Under the pieces are notes generated by a model. The model was given only the letters and a program-made list of their open reading frames with translations, was not told where the DNA came from and ran no database searches. A stretch of 46,713 bases of DNA from Lacticaseibacillus sharpeae JCM 1186 = DSM 20505 (GTDB lineage Bacteria; Bacillota; Bacilli; Lactobacillales; Lactobacillaceae), in assembly GCF_001436225.1 (NCBI RefSeq), contig NZ_AYYO01000014.1, forward strand, positions 1-46,713. Reading direction: 5' to 3'. The translations under genes were made by a program, and so were the position numbers. Position 1 is the stretch's first letter. The number at the start of each line of letters is the position of its first letter. This document shows, piece by piece, positions 45,312 through 46,713 of the stretch.

Positions 45312-46055
45312 ATGGACACAATCATTAAGCTATACAAACCTTTTTTTGAGGCCAGCGACTGGCACGCCGCCGTGATGACTAGTGCCGGGCTCATGACCAT
45401 TTTGACCCTCGCAATTATGGAATGCTTACTTTCCGTTGATAACGCGGTGGTACTCGCGGCCCAGACCCAATCGCTCGGGGACCCGAAAAAAGAACGGAGC
45501 GCGCTGATGTGGGGGCTATGGGGCTCGTACATTTTCCGCTTCATTGCTATCGGCCTGGGTACCTACCTGATGAAGTTTTGGCTAGTTAAGGCCGTTGGTG
45601 CTGGGTACCTGCTCTGGATGGCGCTGCATTTCTTCTATGAACAGCACATGCCCAAGCCCACGAAGACGGAAGAGGCGGTAACCAAACCCAAGTCCTTTTG
45701 GGGAACGGTGGCAGCCATTGTCTTGCTGGACTTCGTGTTCTCTATCGACTCGATTCTGACCGCGCTGGCCATCGACAACAACCCGGTCATCGTGCTCATC
45801 GGGGGGATGATTGGGATTCTGGCGATGCGGTTCGTGGCCCAGATGATGATTGTGTTGCTCACGAAGGTCCCAGAGTTGCTCTACATGGCCTACGTGCTGA
45901 TTGGCTTCATCGCCATCAAACTTGCCCTGAGTTTGCCGATGATTAACATCGAAATCTCGAACACGTTCTTTAGCCTGTTCGTGCTGGCCGCATTCCTGGC
46001 GACGTTCGGGGTGCACTGGTACCGGGGCCGCACGCAAACGCGTAAGGACGTTTAA
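45312..46055 (+). CDS. TerC-family membrane protein
   Basis: The 247-residue protein has seven to eight membrane helices and belongs to the TerC/YkoY group. The paired acidic motifs in the membrane are intact: MECLLSVDNAVVLAAQ (about 37-52) in the first half and LDFVFSIDSILTALAID (about 139-155) in the second. Members have been linked to metal ion (manganese) export during protein secretion, and to tellurium resistance in some bacteria. The ATG lies behind GGGGAAATT. In many Firmicutes such genes follow a yybP-ykoY manganese riboswitch; I do not see one here. The candidate -10 is TACAAT near 45263-45268, beside an AGAGTAAACTCT repeat. Confidence 0.88.
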   Translation: MDTIIKLYKPFFEASDWHAAVMTSAGLMTILTLAIMECLLSVDNAVVLAAQTQSLGDPKKERSALMWGLWGSYIFRFIAIGLGTYLMKFWLVKAVGAGYLLWMALHFFYEQHMPKPTKTEEAVTKPKSFWGTVAAIVLLDFVFSIDSILTALAIDNNPVIVLIGGMIGILAMRFVAQMMIVLLTKVPELLYMAYVLIGFIAIKLALSLPMINIEISNTFFSLFVLAAFLATFGVHWYRGRTQTRKDV

Positions 46056-46068
46056 TTAAAAGTCAGAC

Positions 46069-46105
46069 AAGTGGTTGCGGATCATTCCGGAACCACTTCT
46101 TATTG
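46069..46105 (+). terminator. TerC gene terminator
   Basis: AAGTGGTT..GGA pairs with TCC..AACCACTT around TCAT, followed by CTTATT. The T-run is short. Confidence 0.7.
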
Positions 46106-46116
46106 GAGGAATAATT

Positions 46117-46713
46117 GTGGACGGATTTTTGCCCATTTACAAACCAGCTGGAATGACGAGCGCCGACGTGGTATTCAAGGTGCGCAAAATCGTGCACATG
46201 AAGCGCGTGGGCCACTCGGGCACCCTCGACCCCAGTGTTGACGGCATGTTACCGATTGCGCTGGGAGCAGCCACGAAGGCGATTAGCCGGCTGCAAGCGA
46301 GCGGCAAAATCTACACGGGCGCCGTCCAGTTCGGCTTTGCCACCACCACCGAGGACCTGGACGGTGAAGTCGTTGAGCGCACGCCACTTACTGAACCATT
46401 TAGTGACGCGGAAATCGACGCGGCCATGGCACAGTTCAAGGGTGAAATCGTGCAGATTCCGCCAATGTTTTCGGCCGTTAAGGTTAACGGCCGGCGCCTG
46501 TATGATTACGCCCGCGCTGGTGAAACCGTGGAACGGCCCAAGCGCCTTGCCCAGATTGATAATTTTGCCCGGACCGGCGCGACTAGTTTTGATGCGACCA
46601 CGGGTACCCAGAGCTTCCCGTTCATCGCGGAAGTGGGGAAGGGCACGTACATCCGCACCCTGTCCGTTGATTTAGGCCGCAAGCTGGGCGTGGCGGCAGC
46701 GATGAGTCAGCTC
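46117..46713 (+). CDS. truB: tRNA pseudouridine synthase B, 3' end outside the window
   Basis: The visible 199 codons encode the N-terminal two thirds of TruB, which makes pseudouridine 55 in the T-loop of tRNAs. The catalytic aspartate lies in HSGTLDPSVDGMLPIALG (about residues 37-54), and the FSAVKVNGRRLYDYARAG and GTYIRTLSVDLGRKLG segments follow. The start is GTG at 46117, behind TTGGAGGAA at good spacing. The frame is open to the window edge. It follows rbfA in most Firmicutes; here a membrane protein gene and a TerC gene are inserted between the two. A ribF gene is expected next, outside the window. Confidence 0.96.
   Translation, partial: MDGFLPIYKPAGMTSADVVFKVRKIVHMKRVGHSGTLDPSVDGMLPIALGAATKAISRLQASGKIYTGAVQFGFATTTEDLDGEVVERTPLTEPFSDAEIDAAMAQFKGEIVQIPPMFSAVKVNGRRLYDYARAGETVERPKRLAQIDNFARTGATSFDATTGTQSFPFIAEVGKGTYIRTLSVDLGRKLGVAAAMSQL

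Overview
The window looks like a chromosome segment of a fairly GC-rich lactobacillus (Firmicutes, Lactobacillaceae). The evidence is the core gene order rpsB-tsf-pyrH-frr-uppS-cdsA-rseP-proS-polC followed by rimP-nusA-ylxR-ylxQ-infB-rbfA-truB, a Gram-positive PolC-type replicase, an LmrCD-like ABC pair, strong AGGAGG-type ribosome binding sites and frequent TTG starts. MurE carries the DNPR signature of meso-diaminopimelate-adding enzymes, which points to a mDAP-type rather than an L-Lys-type lactobacillus. Species cannot be fixed from the sequence alone.

Region 1 (1 to about 6.8 kb) is an accessory, visibly AT-richer defence island. It holds a tyrosine recombinase, a truncated single-TRD hsdS cassette (likely the silent partner of a phase-variable type I restriction locus continuing left of the window), an overlapping mcrB-mcrC type IV restriction pair, an unrecognised 427-residue protein with two small beta-barrel-like N-terminal repeats, and a possible 40-residue protein.

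Region 2 (6.8 to 9.6 kb) starts with a predicted stand-alone structured RNA (strong promoter, about 143 nt, intrinsic terminator). Two convergent, paralogous membrane diguanylate cyclases (GGEEF) follow and share one bidirectional terminator. No c-di-GMP phosphodiesterase or receptor is seen in the window.

Region 3 (9.7 to 24.4 kb) carries rplS with its own leader, ynzC, yneF, a heterodimeric multidrug ABC exporter, a GH13 oligo-1,6-glucosidase-type enzyme, a large membrane-anchored protein of unknown function, a small membrane protein, an APC amino-acid permease, a Kup potassium transporter, PlsC, TrmN6 and a GIY-YIG protein. Most of these are single-gene or two-gene units bounded by clear terminators.

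Region 4 (24.4 to 38.9 kb) is the translation, nucleotide, envelope and replication core: rpsB, tsf, pyrH-frr, uppS-cdsA-rseP-proS, polC, then an isolated murE with its own promoter and a very stable 5' hairpin.

Region 5 (38.9 kb to the end) is the nusA-infB operon, preceded by a long leader with an early terminator that suggests attenuation. After rbfA come a small membrane protein, a TerC-family protein and the start of truB, which runs off the window. No tRNA, rRNA, CRISPR array or complete insertion sequence was seen.
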